From: Balamuthia mandrillaris
Taxonomy: Eukaryota > Discosea > Longamoebia > Balamuthiidae
DNA: 36,558 bases
Assembly (NCBI GenBank): GCA_031835245.1
Contig: JAVKOQ010000449.1
Location: forward strand, 1 to 36,558
Direction: 5' to 3'
This document shows, in pieces, positions 20,791 to 29,483 of this stretch (position 1 is the stretch's first letter; every line of letters begins with the position of its first letter). Made by a program: the position numbers and the translations under genes. The notes below the pieces were generated by a model, which was not told where the DNA came from, searched no databases, and saw only the letters and a program-made list of their open reading frames with translations.

Positions 20791-21754
20791 GGAGTAAAAG
20801 TTGCAGCTCCAGTGCCAAGGGTCGAAACACACATAATATTCACCAAAGGAGAAGTGATGGTTGGTTATTTGAGAGAAGTAGCCTTCCTGCACCAGTTTCC
20901 AGCCCTTCACCTACCTTATCCAGAGTGTGTGAATACTCCTGGAAGGTCTAGGTTTTCTTTTTGGCCGTCAATCTCTGCTGGAACACCAGATTGTGTAATG
21001 CAAGGGTTTTTTCTTTCAAGATAACCAGCATAGTTTCTGGTGCTTTGGCCTTTTTTTAGTGGAAGTCCAGCTGCACTACTTTTTTCCATAAAGCTTCCAT
21101 CGTGTTGTTGGTATCGTACAGGCCTTCTCTAAAACCAGGGCGACTTCTAGTTGTCCATGCAGGTTTCCAATCAACAGATAACCAGATGGCTTTGAAGTAG
21201 GTGTAAAAATCACTGAACAACAATTCAAGCAGCTCAAGTACCTCCTCTTCCTCCTTAGAGTATGCAGAACACATTTCAACAAAGCCATGATTGCAGATTG
21301 GTCTGCGAGGAAAAAGGAAAGTAGCATCACATTAGTAATGAGTGATACACAATGGCAGGCAAAGTCAGTTAATATCCTCTGCTGGTGAAATAATGATAAA
21401 TATCATATAATCATCATAATCCATGTCAGATATCCATAGATAACTACCTTTATAGAGTTTTTATACTTTTTTCAAATAACAACAGCAGATATCTGTGGAT
21501 AACTGCCTTGTGTTAGAATTATCCATGGATATGAGGTGAAAATGCAGCAAAATGAAGCACTGTCATGCAAGAGCACTGAATTGATTGACATTCAGGAGAG
21601 GGAACAGGTCTTACATTGATGGGTAGATCTGGCTATGAAGGAACATCTTAGACCCTTAAGTAGTAATCATTTGTTGGAAAACCAACAATTCACACCATTA
21701 TGACTTCCTGTCAACACTTTCCCTGGATACCCCAAATTCTCTCATCACTTTTTA
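20791..21754. repeat. 964-bp direct repeat, copy 2
   Basis: Second copy of 19335-20298. Its left end joins a LINE fragment, and its right end is the 14-bp target duplication of the intact LINE (ctcatcacttttta, 21741-21754). Confidence 0.92.
21741..21754. repeat. LINE target-site duplication, left
   Basis: ctcatcacttttta, identical to 26653-26666. It lies inside the LTR sequence, as shown by the uninterrupted LTR copy at 31522-31740 and by the shared LTR start at 20216-20298. Confidence 0.9.
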
Positions 21755-21982
21755 GTAGTAGTAATAAAAAGTTTATTTGCTCTGAGAGCAACACCAATCT
21801 ATACATAAAAAGTAAGCCTTGTACATACATAGTGTACTCTTACTTTTCTTACTCCCTCATCCTCAATGCCTTCCCAATTGTTACTCAATTCACAAGTGAA
21901 AGGTGTTGAATGAGATTTCAGACCAACTTTGTATCATCTAGCTATCCTTTTCTTTCCCTTTCCTTTTTCCTCTTTTCCTTGC
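21755..21982 (-). other. LINE 3' UTR and 3' end
   Basis: 228 bp from the ORF3 stop to the 3' terminus. The terminal 90 bp (transcript sense: cactatgtatgtaca, gcttactttttatg, ctctgagagcaac region, then aataaac and a TTATTACTAC tail) recur at 16874-16961, 28015-28098 and 33774-33855. This is probably the sequence recognised by the LINE reverse transcriptase. Confidence 0.85.
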
Positions 21983-24900
21983 TTAAATTACTTCCAAAGA
22001 CTGATAAAATGCAGAAGAACTTCCATGCTTCCAACTTGCTCTTGCTGCCCATAATCTCCAGACTCGTTTACAACTTTGCTTACATTGTTCCATCTCTTGA
22101 GCTCTGTTACATTTCTTTCCACTTGACAGGAGCTTTGTTGTACAGTCTTCTATAATCAGCTTTCTGACTTGTTCTTCACTTCCATTGTCCACACTCCAGA
22201 TTCTAAAGCGATCTTCCCAAAGGTTAGGACACCTTAACAGGAAGTGTTCCGCTGTTTCTTCCTCAGCATCACATGCAGGGCACTTGCTATCCTCCTCAGA
22301 CTGCTGAATGGCTCCCCACTTTTTTCCAATGGGCAGTCCACAACAACGAATAGCATTCATCAAACGTTTTTTCCTTGGGTTGGTAATCACTAAGCTCCGT
22401 TGTTGTCCAACCAAACATCTTCCATTTGTCAAGAAGTTATGCCATATCCATGCTCTTGTTCCTCTTTCCCCTTCAGCTGCATACTCCACCTTGGCTACTC
22501 GAGTTAAGGTCCTCATCCTCTTGGCTTTCTTTTCAACAACTGTCGTCCTGTCACCTTCCTCACCTTCATTCTTCTCCCCTTCCTCTTCACTTGCTTGGCT
22601 TACCTCTTCAAGTAGCTCAAAGTGGCCATCTTGCCTCTCAGCATGATGAATTACTGCTTGTCTTTCCAACTCACAGTAGGCCTTGATGGTCAACCAGCCC
22701 AATTCTGCTCTACAAACCCCCGCCACAGTCCTTCGATGAACTTGCAATACACTTCTTGCTGTCTCATTCCACACTGCTTCGATCTTCTTCCACCATGATT
22801 TGGAAAGCTCTGTCATACATAATCCATATGACAAGGAAGACTTGACAATAGCCTCTGCAGCAATCTGGGCAGTGCGTGTACCAAGGCCTTGGGCAATGGC
22901 TCCCCGCTGCCTAAGGCTGTAGAGGGCTTGCTTGGCCTTGGTGATCCTCTCCTTGGCATGAGTTGTCCATTCCCCACTTTCTTCAAACCACAGTCCCAGG
23001 TACTTGGCCTCCTTCACCCGTTTCACAGCCTCCCCCTTCAGTCTCCCCTCTTGAAAATGAGCCTTCTTTCCTTGTACTAGCACCACTGATTTCTTTGCAT
23101 TGAACTGAAGTCCCAGAGCATTCACTGCCTCCACTGCTACATTCAATCTTCTCTGAAGCTCAAATGGGTCGCTGGCCACCACTGCCAAGTCATCTGCAAA
23201 CAACAAGCAAACATTCCTTGCTTTATCTCCTCTTTCCTTCTCCTCTGCAGCTTGTAGCTTTCTTGCCACCACATCAATGTATACATTGAACAAGAATGGA
23301 GACAAAACTCCTCCTTGCTTAACTCCTCTTTCCACCAGAAATTCCTCTGAAAGCTGCCCATTCATGCGAATAACACTCGTCATACCATGGTACCACTCTG
23401 TAATGATACCCACTGCTGCCTCTTCTGCTCCTCTTTTGCGTAATGTCCTTGCCAGTATGTCATGGTCAAGCATGTCATATGCCTTGCTGATATCCAACAG
23501 AGCAATATAGGTACGTTCTTTGCTTCTCTTCATCAGGCATTTCTTCAACCGCCACACCTGATCCATGACTCCCCTTCCTTTACTAAATCCACCCTGGCAA
23601 TTACTTATCCACCCTTGCTCTCTTGCTTGTATGTTCAATTGTACCAAGATAGCTCCTTCAAACACCTTGGCTGCATTGCATAGGAGAGTAATACCTCTAT
23701 AGTTTGCTGGATTCTGGGGATCTCCTGCCTTATGCAAGGGAATATCCACCCCCTGTTTCCACTCCTTGGGGAATATGCCTTGGTTCTCAATGACCTTGAT
23801 CAGCGTCCAAGTTGCATCTTGCACATGTTTGCCTCCATACTTCATCATTTCCCCATCAATATTGTCCACCCCAGCTGCTTTGCCCACCCTCAATCTTTTC
23901 CTCCATGCAAGATTAAAACTCTCCTTCTTAAGCCAGTTACTACCAGACCAAGGCAGTCCTTCTGGACCTGCTTCCTCTCGATGCAAGCTCCCAATGGAAG
24001 AATCCTTCCTTCCCAGCTTTGCCCAATGTTCCTTGAAGGCGGCCGTGCTACCGTGGTGCTCCCTAACTGCTTTGGGCTCTGCTCTACGCTTTGCCACTAT
24101 CCTCCACATGTTGCCGATCCATTTCTGCATTTCCTTGATGTTCTCTTGTCTTTTCCACTTCATCCAGTCCCATTTGTTGGCTCTCCACAACTTCACAAAC
24201 CTTTTCCTGAGTTCCACAAATTCCTCTCTGGCCTTTCCATCATTCTTTCCTTCTCTTAGCCACTGAGCATGGGCTATCACTACCTGCTTGTTCAAGGATG
24301 TTAACTCTGCTGTCCACCATGGCTTCCTTGCCCTGCTCGTTGTTGCTCCTATCAGTCTCCTTTCACTACCAAACCATCTCATTGCACAATCCCACAATCC
24401 TTTTTTCCACTTGCTCCAAAGATCTTCAACAGTAGCTGTTCCCTCCCGTGTTTTCTTGACCATGGCCTTCCATTCCTCTCCTTTGAAGAAACGCTTGCAC
24501 CCGCGTTTGTACTCCCTCCACCTCCTCTTGCGATCTTCCTCCGAGTAGGACTTCCCCTTCCATCGTTCCATCCAAACCCCGCCACAATTATCTGCTGGGT
24601 CCTTCAACTCGACTACCAGTGGTCGATGATCGGTCCAAGCTTGCCATCTGTCACCAACTACCTTGCCCGTCCATCTCCATGCTACCACATAGTCCACAAT
24701 GCTCTTTCGTTTTCCCGCTCTCCATGTAAATACTGGCGCTTCCTCTTCGAGCTGAGGCAACGAGAGGGCCAGCCTTTTGAAAGCCTCCACCAACACCTTT
24801 CCTCTCGTGTTGTAAGTAGATTCACCTCTACCATTCCATCCCTTTCCAACCCTGGCGTTCCAATCACCTCCAATAATCAGGGGGCTTCCTTCCTTGACCA

Positions 24901-25288
24901 CGTCCAGGATTCTTTTCTCAATCGCAGCCAAGGTGACCTTAAAGTTGTCCACGGTACCTCCTGGAGGGAGATACACTATACCGATTATAAAGATGCAACC
25001 CTGTCCCGCCAGTTCCACCCAAGTGGAGTTGGGTGTTCGCCACTCTTTCCTTTCTCCGATGTTCCCCTTGAAGCCCTCTCGAACAAAGAAACCTGCGCCA
25101 CCCCTTCCATAGCCACTCCTCCCTGGAGCAGCCCCTCCCCCCATCCACCGATACCCCTCCAATCGAGGGGCAACCATCCTCCTATGTTCGCACACTCCAA
25201 TAATGTCAAATTGCTTACTGTCAGCCCAACAGCTGACCAATTCCTCTTGTCCCCAGCCCCTAGAGTTGACAAACGCTACTGAAGTCAT
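21983..25288 (-). CDS. LINE ORF3: APE endonuclease-reverse transcriptase, 1,101 aa
   Basis: This frame encodes the enzyme for target-primed reverse transcription. The apurinic-type endonuclease spans residues 1 to about 225, with the GVCEH glutamate near 34, GGDWNARVG at about 140, SIVDY at about 196 and TDHRPLV at about 219. Reverse transcriptase motifs are GKAAGVDNI (~469), NYRGITLL (~529), LLDISKAYDMLDHDIL (~597), GVKQGGVLSPFLFN (~655), LLFADDLAVVA (~695) and AKYLGLWF (~761). A C-terminal zinc motif C-x2-C-x8-H-x4-C lies at about 1003-1020 (CPACDAEEETAEHFLLRC). All catalytic residues seem present. The ATG (25288-25286) overlaps the stop of ORF2 as ATGA. The stop is TAA at 21985-21983. Confidence 0.95.
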   Translation of the reverse strand: MTSVAFVNSRGWGQEELVSCWADSKQFDIIGVCEHRRMVAPRLEGYRWMGGGAAPGRSGYGRGGAGFFVREGFKGNIGERKEWRTPNSTWVELAGQGCIFIIGIVYLPPGGTVDNFKVTLAAIEKRILDVVKEGSPLIIGGDWNARVGKGWNGRGESTYNTRGKVLVEAFKRLALSLPQLEEEAPVFTWRAGKRKSIVDYVVAWRWTGKVVGDRWQAWTDHRPLVVELKDPADNCGGVWMERWKGKSYSEEDRKRRWREYKRGCKRFFKGEEWKAMVKKTREGTATVEDLWSKWKKGLWDCAMRWFGSERRLIGATTSRARKPWWTAELTSLNKQVVIAHAQWLREGKNDGKAREEFVELRKRFVKLWRANKWDWMKWKRQENIKEMQKWIGNMWRIVAKRRAEPKAVREHHGSTAAFKEHWAKLGRKDSSIGSLHREEAGPEGLPWSGSNWLKKESFNLAWRKRLRVGKAAGVDNIDGEMMKYGGKHVQDATWTLIKVIENQGIFPKEWKQGVDIPLHKAGDPQNPANYRGITLLCNAAKVFEGAILVQLNIQAREQGWISNCQGGFSKGRGVMDQVWRLKKCLMKRSKERTYIALLDISKAYDMLDHDILARTLRKRGAEEAAVGIITEWYHGMTSVIRMNGQLSEEFLVERGVKQGGVLSPFLFNVYIDVVARKLQAAEEKERGDKARNVCLLFADDLAVVASDPFELQRRLNVAVEAVNALGLQFNAKKSVVLVQGKKAHFQEGRLKGEAVKRVKEAKYLGLWFEESGEWTTHAKERITKAKQALYSLRQRGAIAQGLGTRTAQIAAEAIVKSSLSYGLCMTELSKSWWKKIEAVWNETARSVLQVHRRTVAGVCRAELGWLTIKAYCELERQAVIHHAERQDGHFELLEEVSQASEEEGEKNEGEEGDRTTVVEKKAKRMRTLTRVAKVEYAAEGERGTRAWIWHNFLTNGRCLVGQQRSLVITNPRKKRLMNAIRCCGLPIGKKWGAIQQSEEDSKCPACDAEEETAEHFLLRCPNLWEDRFRIWSVDNGSEEQVRKLIIEDCTTKLLSSGKKCNRAQEMEQCKQSCKRVWRLWAARASWKHGSSSAFYQSLEVI

Positions 25289-25947
25289 TGGGTCTCCTCT
25301 CCTTCCTCCTCCACAATGTCAGACCAGTTGGCAGCACCATGATACTCCTCCTCAGCCAGCGCGATGCTTGAGAGATCCAAAGAGCTGTCCAAGGCCACTG
25401 TTCCAACATTCTCCTCCTTTTCCTTCTTCTTCTCCATCTTTCTTTGCTCTTTAGGCTTCCACAGCGGTTTACCTTCATTCTTGGCTTCTTCAATTCGGGC
25501 TTTGCCCACCCACCAGCGGGTAAAAGCATACAGCCTGGCTCTTTCCGCAATAATGTCTTCGGCAGCCTGGGCCGTCTCCAAAGTAACTCCCCAATGCTGC
25601 GTGCCATTCTTCTCTCCTACTTTCCCCACTCCGACGTGCTTGAGCCCCAGCTCGAAGATCCTCTCACTTACCTTTTCCTTCTTAAGGTCCTTACCGCTCA
25701 CCACAATCGATCTGCCCTCCACCGCCCCTACCTTGGAGTAGGGACTGGCAAAGCCATACTTTGGTTTTACTGTAGACCAATAGTTCGGGGCGGTTACTGT
25801 ATCTTTGGTCCACGTCCTCCTGTATATGTTGGAGTTATCCTGCCAACATATCCCTTGTTCCTTTGCCATTTCTTCCTTCCAGTATTCCAAGCTTGGCGCG
25901 CTGACCGTAGTTGCCGTTGGAGGGAAATTCCTTTCCGCAGTAATCAT
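25285..25947 (-). CDS. LINE ORF2: RRM-like nucleic-acid-binding protein, 220 aa
   Basis: Starts MITAERNFPP at 25947, where ATGA overlaps the stop of ORF1, and ends EEGEETQ at 25285, where TGA overlaps the ATG of ORF3. A likely RRM-type fold is suggested by RSIVVSGKDLKKEKVSERIF (strand-helix), then a TQHWGVTLE strand and AQAAEDIIAERARLYAF helix. A highly charged Lys/Glu stretch follows, then an acidic end. In many LINEs an RRM protein coats the RNA. Here that role would fall to the second frame, not the first. The fold is inferred from pattern only. A GTG at 25974 would also be in frame but ATG at 25947 is preferred. Confidence 0.75.
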   Translation of the reverse strand: MITAERNFPPTATTVSAPSLEYWKEEMAKEQGICWQDNSNIYRRTWTKDTVTAPNYWSTVKPKYGFASPYSKVGAVEGRSIVVSGKDLKKEKVSERIFELGLKHVGVGKVGEKNGTQHWGVTLETAQAAEDIIAERARLYAFTRWWVGKARIEEAKNEGKPLWKPKEQRKMEKKKEKEENVGTVALDSSLDLSSIALAEEEYHGAANWSDIVEEEGEETQ

Positions 25948-26639
25948 ATCACACCGCGGAGCTGATCCGACCACCTCCGCGTAAGACCGTTGGGAACCCA
26001 GAGTAAGGCCGCCTTTGGTACTATTTGCACTTCCTTTTCCACCATAAGATTATTGATCTCCTTGTCGAGGGATTCAATCAGGTCCCTGAATCGTACAATC
26101 ACTGCGAGTGAGAGTACGCCTGCCTCGGAGAGCTTACCACACTCGTGAGAAACACGGCTAATACAATCAAACAGCAGCGCCACTTGACTATTGGTTCGCT
26201 CCTTAACGCCGTCTGCACTGACTGAGTCCGAATCAATCTTCCCCTTGGGCACAACACTTGTCCCTTCCTCTCGGCGGGGCGAATCCGCTACCGAGTTACA
26301 CTGATCCTCTGCCCCTCTGTCGTCCTCCTCCTTTTGGTTCACCCTGGGAGAAGGAATCTTGACTGTGGTAGTGTTCAGGTGCCCATACTTTTCCACCGCA
26401 AACTTGAACGCTTCCTCCAGAAACTGATTTAGCTTGTCCCCTTTGACAAAACACTCGGGGATCTTTGTCTCTTTTTGCACAGCTTGCAAAGCGGGCTTCC
26501 ACGAACGATTACCGTTTAGGGTCCCCAGTCTAAGACGTTCCTTCATGGCCAGATCCACCCATCGACGTAGGACCTGTTCCCTCTCCTGACTGTCAATCAA
26601 TTCAGTGCTCTTGCGTGGCAGAGTCCTATTTTTCCGCAT
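25944..26639 (-). CDS. LINE ORF1: helical protein of unknown function, 231 aa
   Basis: Starts MRKNRTLPRKSTELIDSQ at the first ATG inside the element and ends QLRGVI with TGA at 25946-25944. Predicted to be mainly helical: REQVLRRWVDLAMKERL near the start and VRFRDLIESLDKEINNLMVE near the end flank a charged, low-complexity centre. No zinc knuckle or RRM was recognised. A decayed paralogue of its first 40 codons is at 20080-20205, so selection or recent activity kept this frame in more than one copy. A self-association or RNA-binding role is possible but unsupported. Confidence 0.75.
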   Translation of the reverse strand: MRKNRTLPRKSTELIDSQEREQVLRRWVDLAMKERLRLGTLNGNRSWKPALQAVQKETKIPECFVKGDKLNQFLEEAFKFAVEKYGHLNTTTVKIPSPRVNQKEEDDRGAEDQCNSVADSPRREEGTSVVPKGKIDSDSVSADGVKERTNSQVALLFDCISRVSHECGKLSEAGVLSLAVIVRFRDLIESLDKEINNLMVEKEVQIVPKAALLWVPNGLTRRWSDQLRGVI

Positions 26640-26652
26640 TTTTCCTACCACC

Positions 26653-26666
26653 CTCATCACTTTTTA
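26653..26666. repeat. LINE target-site duplication, right (supplies an extra in-frame ATG)
   Basis: Second copy of ctcatcacttttta. Read on the minus strand it contains GTGATGAG, whose ATG (26657-26655) is in frame with the first LINE reading frame. Translation could therefore start in host-derived sequence six codons before the element's own ATG at 26639. Confidence 0.88.
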
Positions 26667-26853
26667 TTTTCCCTTTTTCCTCACAACACACTCAAAGTAC
26701 ACACTTTGGTCCACACCTCTTTTCTTGTGAATAAACCCAGAGTCGCTTATGTGCTGTACATGCTGTCCTGTTCTTGATCTGCAGGGTTTATTCCCCATCA
26801 ACATTTTTTTAAAGTGTAACTCTTAGTGGCAAGAAAGGTTCAACCCCACCACA

Positions 26854-27327
26854 ATGAGCAATGATGACAAGCATGGCGCTCAACGTTGGGATGAATCATC
26901 TCCTGCAGAACTTCATCTTCTCATCGAAAAGGAGCAAGCCTCCATTCAACTCCTCATGGCCTCATAGAATGAGCTGCTCAAAGCTCTATGCAAACACCAG
27001 ATGACCAATGAGGATGAAATCTTTGCCTGATTAATGGCCATAAAACAGGAACTCTACTCTGCAGAGCAATGCATCCTGGAACTGGATCATGCTCTCCAGG
27101 AAGCAGAGCAAAAAGACCCCCAATACCTCTCCAAACAGCTTGATGGCCTTGAGCTTCAAACCTCCAACATCAGGTACCTTGTAGAAGCTGTTGATGTCCT
27201 CTTCAAGCGCACAGACAGGTCTGTCTTTGAGTGCTACAAGACAACCATCATGAACATCATCACACATGCAGATAGCTGGTTGAACACCCTAACCTGCATC
27301 ATGAACAAAATTGCAGTCCACCTTTGA
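26854..27327 (+). mobile_element. Gag-like coiled-coil stretch next to an LTR, broken
   Basis: Begins about 50 bp beyond the LTR end at 26803 with ATGAGCAATGATGAC. The longest open part (27034-27327) encodes heptad-rich sequence such as AIKQELYSAEQCILELDHAL. Its place directly after an LTR suggests an LTR-element gag remnant. It is broken, and nothing that looks like pol follows it in the next kilobase. Confidence 0.4.
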
Positions 27328-27339
27328 GCGCATTTTAAC

Positions 27340-27766
27340 CAAGTGGTCTGGTTTACTCTGTTAACACAGTTTACTAACCAAGAGTCTTGGTCATTGATAT
27401 AAGCATAGTTAATAAGAAAGTGTAATGATAAACACTTATAAATAATACCTAAGTTACATAGTGTTAGAGTTGCAGCAAAGACACCATGGCTACCAACTAG
27501 CAGAGCATTCATTTTCAGAATCAAAACAAGGTTGTTTTCATGATGTACTAGCTATGTTCATGACCAGTAAAGAGCTTTTCTGTTTCAGTCTAGAAAACAA
27601 GGAGTTGGCATGTTTGTAAAAATAATCCACTTATTAAGATGTTCAGATCTTTGGAAAGATCACTTTAAAATCTGGAAGTCAGAAAGCTGATCATAGAAGC
27701 TTCTATTAAGTAGAATGAAATGCAACAGAGCTATTACACCACTCTTCCATAATACCTATCCCTATC
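27340..27766. other. No gene seen; AT-rich spacer ending in a repeated sequence
   Basis: No coding or RNA feature could be supported. The last 30 bp (actcttccataatacctatc...) are shared in reverse complement with 17270-17300. Confidence 0.35.
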
Positions 27767-28098
27767 AAGAGATGGAGCATTGTAAGCGAAGTTGTAAACA
27801 AGTCTAGAGATTATGGACAGCAAGAGCAAGATGGAAGTAAGGAAGTTCTTTTGCATTTAATCAATCTTTGGAAGTAATGTAAAAGTAAGGAAATGATAAG
27901 AGAGGAAAAGGAAAGAAAAGGGATAGCTAGATGATACAAAGTTAGTCTAAAAGCTCATTCAACACCTTTTACTTGTGAACTATCATAACAATTGGGAAGA
28001 AAATGAGGATGACAAAGTAAGAACACTATGTATGTACAATGCTTACTTTTTATGTATAGGTTGGTGTTGTTCTCAGAGCAAATAAACTTCTTATTACT
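27767..28098 (+). mobile_element. 5'-truncated LINE copy with imperfect 16-bp target duplication
   Basis: Plus-strand copy that starts at the sequence encoding EMEQCK near the end of ORF3 and runs to the 3' terminus (aataaacttcttatt). It is flanked by aatacctatccctatc (27751-27766) and aatacctattcttatc (28099-28114), which differ at two of 16 positions. It is therefore older than the copies with exact duplications. It landed in the repeat also found at 17224-17300. Confidence 0.85.
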
Positions 28099-28212
28099 AA
28101 TACCTATTCTTATCTCTCCTTGTACATATGTTGCAGGATTAGGGAGGGACCTGCTTGAAATTTCAAGGTCCAAATTTTCAAGGGGCGATTTTTCATTTAG
28201 TTTTACACAAAT

Positions 28213-28423
28213 TGTTGATAGGGGATAAACCCTGCAGATCAAGAAAGGGACGGCACATAAGCGACTCTGGGTTTATTCACAAGAAAAGAGGTGTTGACCA
28301 AAGTGTGTGCTTAGGTGTGTGGCAAGGAAAAAGGGAAAATAAAAAAGGGGTGAGAGAATTTGGGGTATCCAGGGAAAGTGTCAACAGGAAGTCAAAATGA
28401 TGCGAATTGTTGGTTTTCCAACA
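28213..28423 (-). mobile_element. Solo LTR, 211 bp, with AAAT flanking duplication
   Basis: Begins TGTTGATAGGGG and ends TTTTCCAACA on the plus strand (TG...CA). It matches the split LTR around the LINE in inverted orientation. The flanks are aaat at 28209-28212 and 28424-28427, a 4-bp target duplication typical of retroviral-type integration. There is no internal element, so it is a solo LTR fossil left by recombination. Confidence 0.8.
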
Positions 28424-28514
28424 AAATGTTGAAATTTCATAGCAACACTCATGTCGTCCTTAGTTATTTTGAACTCTTTTTCTTCCTTTTGAAGTAAGGC
28501 ACAGAATCTTGGGA

Positions 28515-28730
28515 TTAGCAGCGCCCATGAAGTGGAAGAAAGCCACAAAGAGCACAACAGAGAGTAGTCTTGGAGTTGTGTTTTATATGTTTACACACTG
28601 CACACCATCGTTTTTTTCCAATAGAAACAAGCCCATGTAACACCATCAGCAGTTGTTGTCCTTCAATATGGAGCTCATAGGCCAAGTGGCAGTGAAAGGT
28701 TTGGAAATCTTCTTTATCTATCTTCTGCAA
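28515..28730 (-). pseudogene. piggyBac-like transposase C-terminal zinc-ribbon relic
   Basis: The minus-strand frame ends GKKRWCAVCKHIKHNSK followed by TTLCCALCGFLPLHGRC. The spacing C-x2-C ... C-x2-C ... C and the RRC-VC start resemble the cysteine-rich domain that ends piggyBac-family transposases. The upstream residues (YELHIEGQQLLMVLHG) are less clear, and no DDD catalytic core was found nearby. It is probably a fragment of a dead DNA transposon. Short length keeps confidence low. Confidence 0.4.
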
Positions 28731-28756
28731 GTGAGTCTAAATTAGTTCCATTATGC

Positions 28757-28870
28757 ATTGAAGTCAAAGAAGAGGTTGAAGTTGAAGTAGAGGTTAAAGC
28801 CTAAGAGGAGAATGAAGTTGAAGTCAAAGAGGAGGTTGAAGTCGAGGAGGAGATTGAGGCTGAAGAAGGG
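28757..28870. repeat. GAGGTTGAAGTn low-complexity repeat
   Basis: Imperfect tandem 6-24-bp units built from gaggttgaagtt / gaagtcaaagag. In one plus frame it would encode Val-Glu-rich sequence, and in the opposite strand Phe-Asn-Leu-rich sequence. The frame is interrupted. No function is assigned. Confidence 0.7.
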
Positions 28871-29039
28871 CTTTCTGGCTGCAGGTGAAGGAAACGACCA
28901 ATAAGTGAAGTTGGGTGATCCTTTCAGCAAGCCAGTGTGAAGTAGTGACCACCTTCCTGGAGGAAAAGGCTTTTCTAACACCAGTTTTTGTTTAAAATTT
29001 AGAGTGCTGAAGGGAAGACAAATTTCTGCCTCATTGTCA

Positions 29040-29290
29040 CAACTTTGCCTTGGGTTATGCCAATCCCTTTCTCTCACAACCAACAATCACAAAGGAGTAA
29101 TAAGATTGAGGTAGTTCTTGGTTTGCTTTTATTAAAAACACTTACTTTGTGTATATAGTTTTTCTCTTTCAAAATCTGTTATTTTATCCATTTTCCACGT
29201 TTTCACTACTTCTTGAGTCATACAATACTTCAAGAGTCCTTTGATTGGCTAGTTGACATCACTATAACAATCAAACCAAGATTGTGTGTC
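29040..29290. repeat. Interspersed repeat, copy 1 (second copy at 35235-35480)
   Basis: Shared landmarks include gtagttcttggtttgct, then a T/C-rich part, and gattggctagttga with similar spacing in both copies, same orientation. Divergence is considerable. The class is unknown; it may be a piece of another LTR or nonautonomous element. Confidence 0.6.
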
Positions 29291-29339
29291 CTGTGTGACA
29301 AAATTTTGGGAAGCTTAAGGTAAGATAAAATTATTTCTT

Positions 29340-29483
29340 CAAATTCTCTTACTCTTTTATTTTTCCATTTTCCTGATAACACATTTGAAGCACACACTTT
29401 GGTTCACACCTCTTTCTTGTGAAAAAACCCAGAGTCACTTCCATGCTGTCCTTTTCTTGATCTATAGGGTTTATGTACTCTAA
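29340..29483. mobile_element. Partial, diverged LTR fragment
   Basis: Resembles the second half of the 220-bp LTR (cacactttggttcacacctc, then aacccagagtc, then ttcttgatct). The first half is missing. It is more diverged than the other copies, so probably older. Confidence 0.7.

Larger units (their letters stand above)
21755..26652 (-). mobile_element. Apparently full-length three-ORF LINE (APE-type non-LTR retrotransposon), 4.9 kb
   Basis: The element is bounded by perfect 14-bp direct repeats ctcatcacttttta at 21741-21754 and 26653-26666. On the minus strand it reads a 13-nt leader, ORF1, ORF2, ORF3 and a 228-bp 3' UTR. The 3' UTR has an AATAAA motif and ends in a TAC-type microsatellite. 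All three frames are open. APE endonuclease, reverse transcriptase and a terminal CCHC motif place it among L1/Jockey/Ingi-like LINEs; the exact clade was not resolved. Intact frames and a perfect target duplication suggest a young and possibly active copy. At least six truncated relatives lie within 11 kb. Confidence 0.93.
21672..26803. mobile_element. LTR of about 220 bp interrupted by the intact LINE
   Basis: The left part is 21672-21754 and the right part 26667-26803, with the LINE and its duplicated target between. Together they match the solo LTRs at 28213-28423 and 31522-31740 and have TGTTG...CAACA ends. A coiled-coil-rich gag-like stretch begins about 50 bp to the right. No matching short duplication flanks the LTR, so it may belong to a larger element or have lost its flank. 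It is older than the LINE insertion. Confidence 0.8.

Noticed and set aside
22308-25965. Many plus-strand open frames of 60-218 codons
   Set aside because: All lie antisense to the intact LINE frames and have no recognisable domains.
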